64,000 bases of DNA, from assembly GCA_951394045.1 (NCBI GenBank), contig OX595990.1:1426001-1490000 (forward strand). Reading direction: 5' to 3'. The translations under genes were made by a program, and so were the position numbers. This DNA is from Nitzschia sp. DOCU1. Its lineage: Eukaryota > Bacillariophyta > Bacillariophyceae > Bacillariales > Bacillariaceae. Shown here piece by piece: positions 63,837 through 64,000 of the stretch. Below the pieces are notes generated by a model. That model had not been told where the DNA came from. It did no database searches and worked only from the letters and a program-made list of their open reading frames with translations. The stretch's first letter is position 1; every line of letters starts with the position of its first letter.

Positions 63837-64000
63837 GTTATCTCAGAAGTAGGTTATCAATGTCGCAAACAATGGCAAAGCGTTTCATCAGCTCTACGGC
63901 GTTCTGTGATGTTGTTTTACTTACAGTTAGACGTGAAAATTGTTTCTTGTTGCTTTCGGCGGTGGCAGAAGTGGCAGAAAAGACAGCCTTCCTTTGTCGA

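Noticed and set aside
1..64000. tRNA, rRNA, snRNA and CRISPR signals
   Set aside because: I looked for tRNA TPsiC/A-box-like blocks, U6-like sequence and regular direct repeats with spacers by eye and saw none; a tRNAscan/Infernal run would be decisive.

Overview
The window looks like nuclear DNA from a diatom, probably a pennate one (inference). The evidence is: short GT-AG introns (about 68-120 bp in most genes); a plastid presequence with an ASAFAP-type cleavage motif on dihydroxy-acid dehydratase; heat-shock-factor DNA-binding domains of the 'FPWKLHDML / QTKYKSFQ / QLNLYGF' type that are amplified in diatoms; elongation factor 3; a digalactosyldiacylglycerol synthase; and secreted Lys/Ser/Gly-rich proteins that resemble silica-associated proteins.

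Layout. 1-7.6 kb: DGDG synthase (runs off the left edge), two small coiled-coil proteins, a membrane-anchored dephospho-CoA kinase and a frameshifted MYND-finger gene. 7.7-15.3 kb: a repeat-rich block holding a perfect 25-bp inverted repeat, a complete and young Ty3/Gypsy element (minus strand, LTRs differing at 2 of 417 positions, 4-bp target duplication) and an inverted solo LTR of the same family. 15.7-21.1 kb: RPA3, then a tandem pair of secreted lysine-rich proteins. 21.4-24 kb: a LINE-like relic and RAD51. 24.7-35 kb: a giant four-exon formin (about 3,350 aa). 35.2-40.7 kb: a two-HSF-domain/BTB fusion gene, convergent with plastid dihydroxy-acid dehydratase. 41-47.7 kb: secreted HSP20, a hypothetical protein, a glycosyltransferase-like protein, a WD40 protein and a single-pass membrane protein. 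48.2-56 kb: eIF3a, a decayed gene of a diatom-type family, a BTB paralogue, a flavin-reductase-like protein and a small acidic-tail protein. 57.7-61 kb: eEF3. 63.1-63.8 kb: a frameshifted TPR-like gene.

Genes are on both strands with no operons. The best candidates for something undescribed are the HSF-HSF-BTB fusion (35,981-38,372), the silaffin-like tandem pair (16,777-21,120), and the formin that carries an interrupted PTEN-like module and six WASH/CCDC53-like repeats where FH1 is expected. The Gypsy element also has gag and pol in one frame, separated by a single UGA. Several loci show what look like single missing bases, so either decay or consensus errors in the assembly should be considered. 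No tRNA, rRNA or CRISPR array was recognised.
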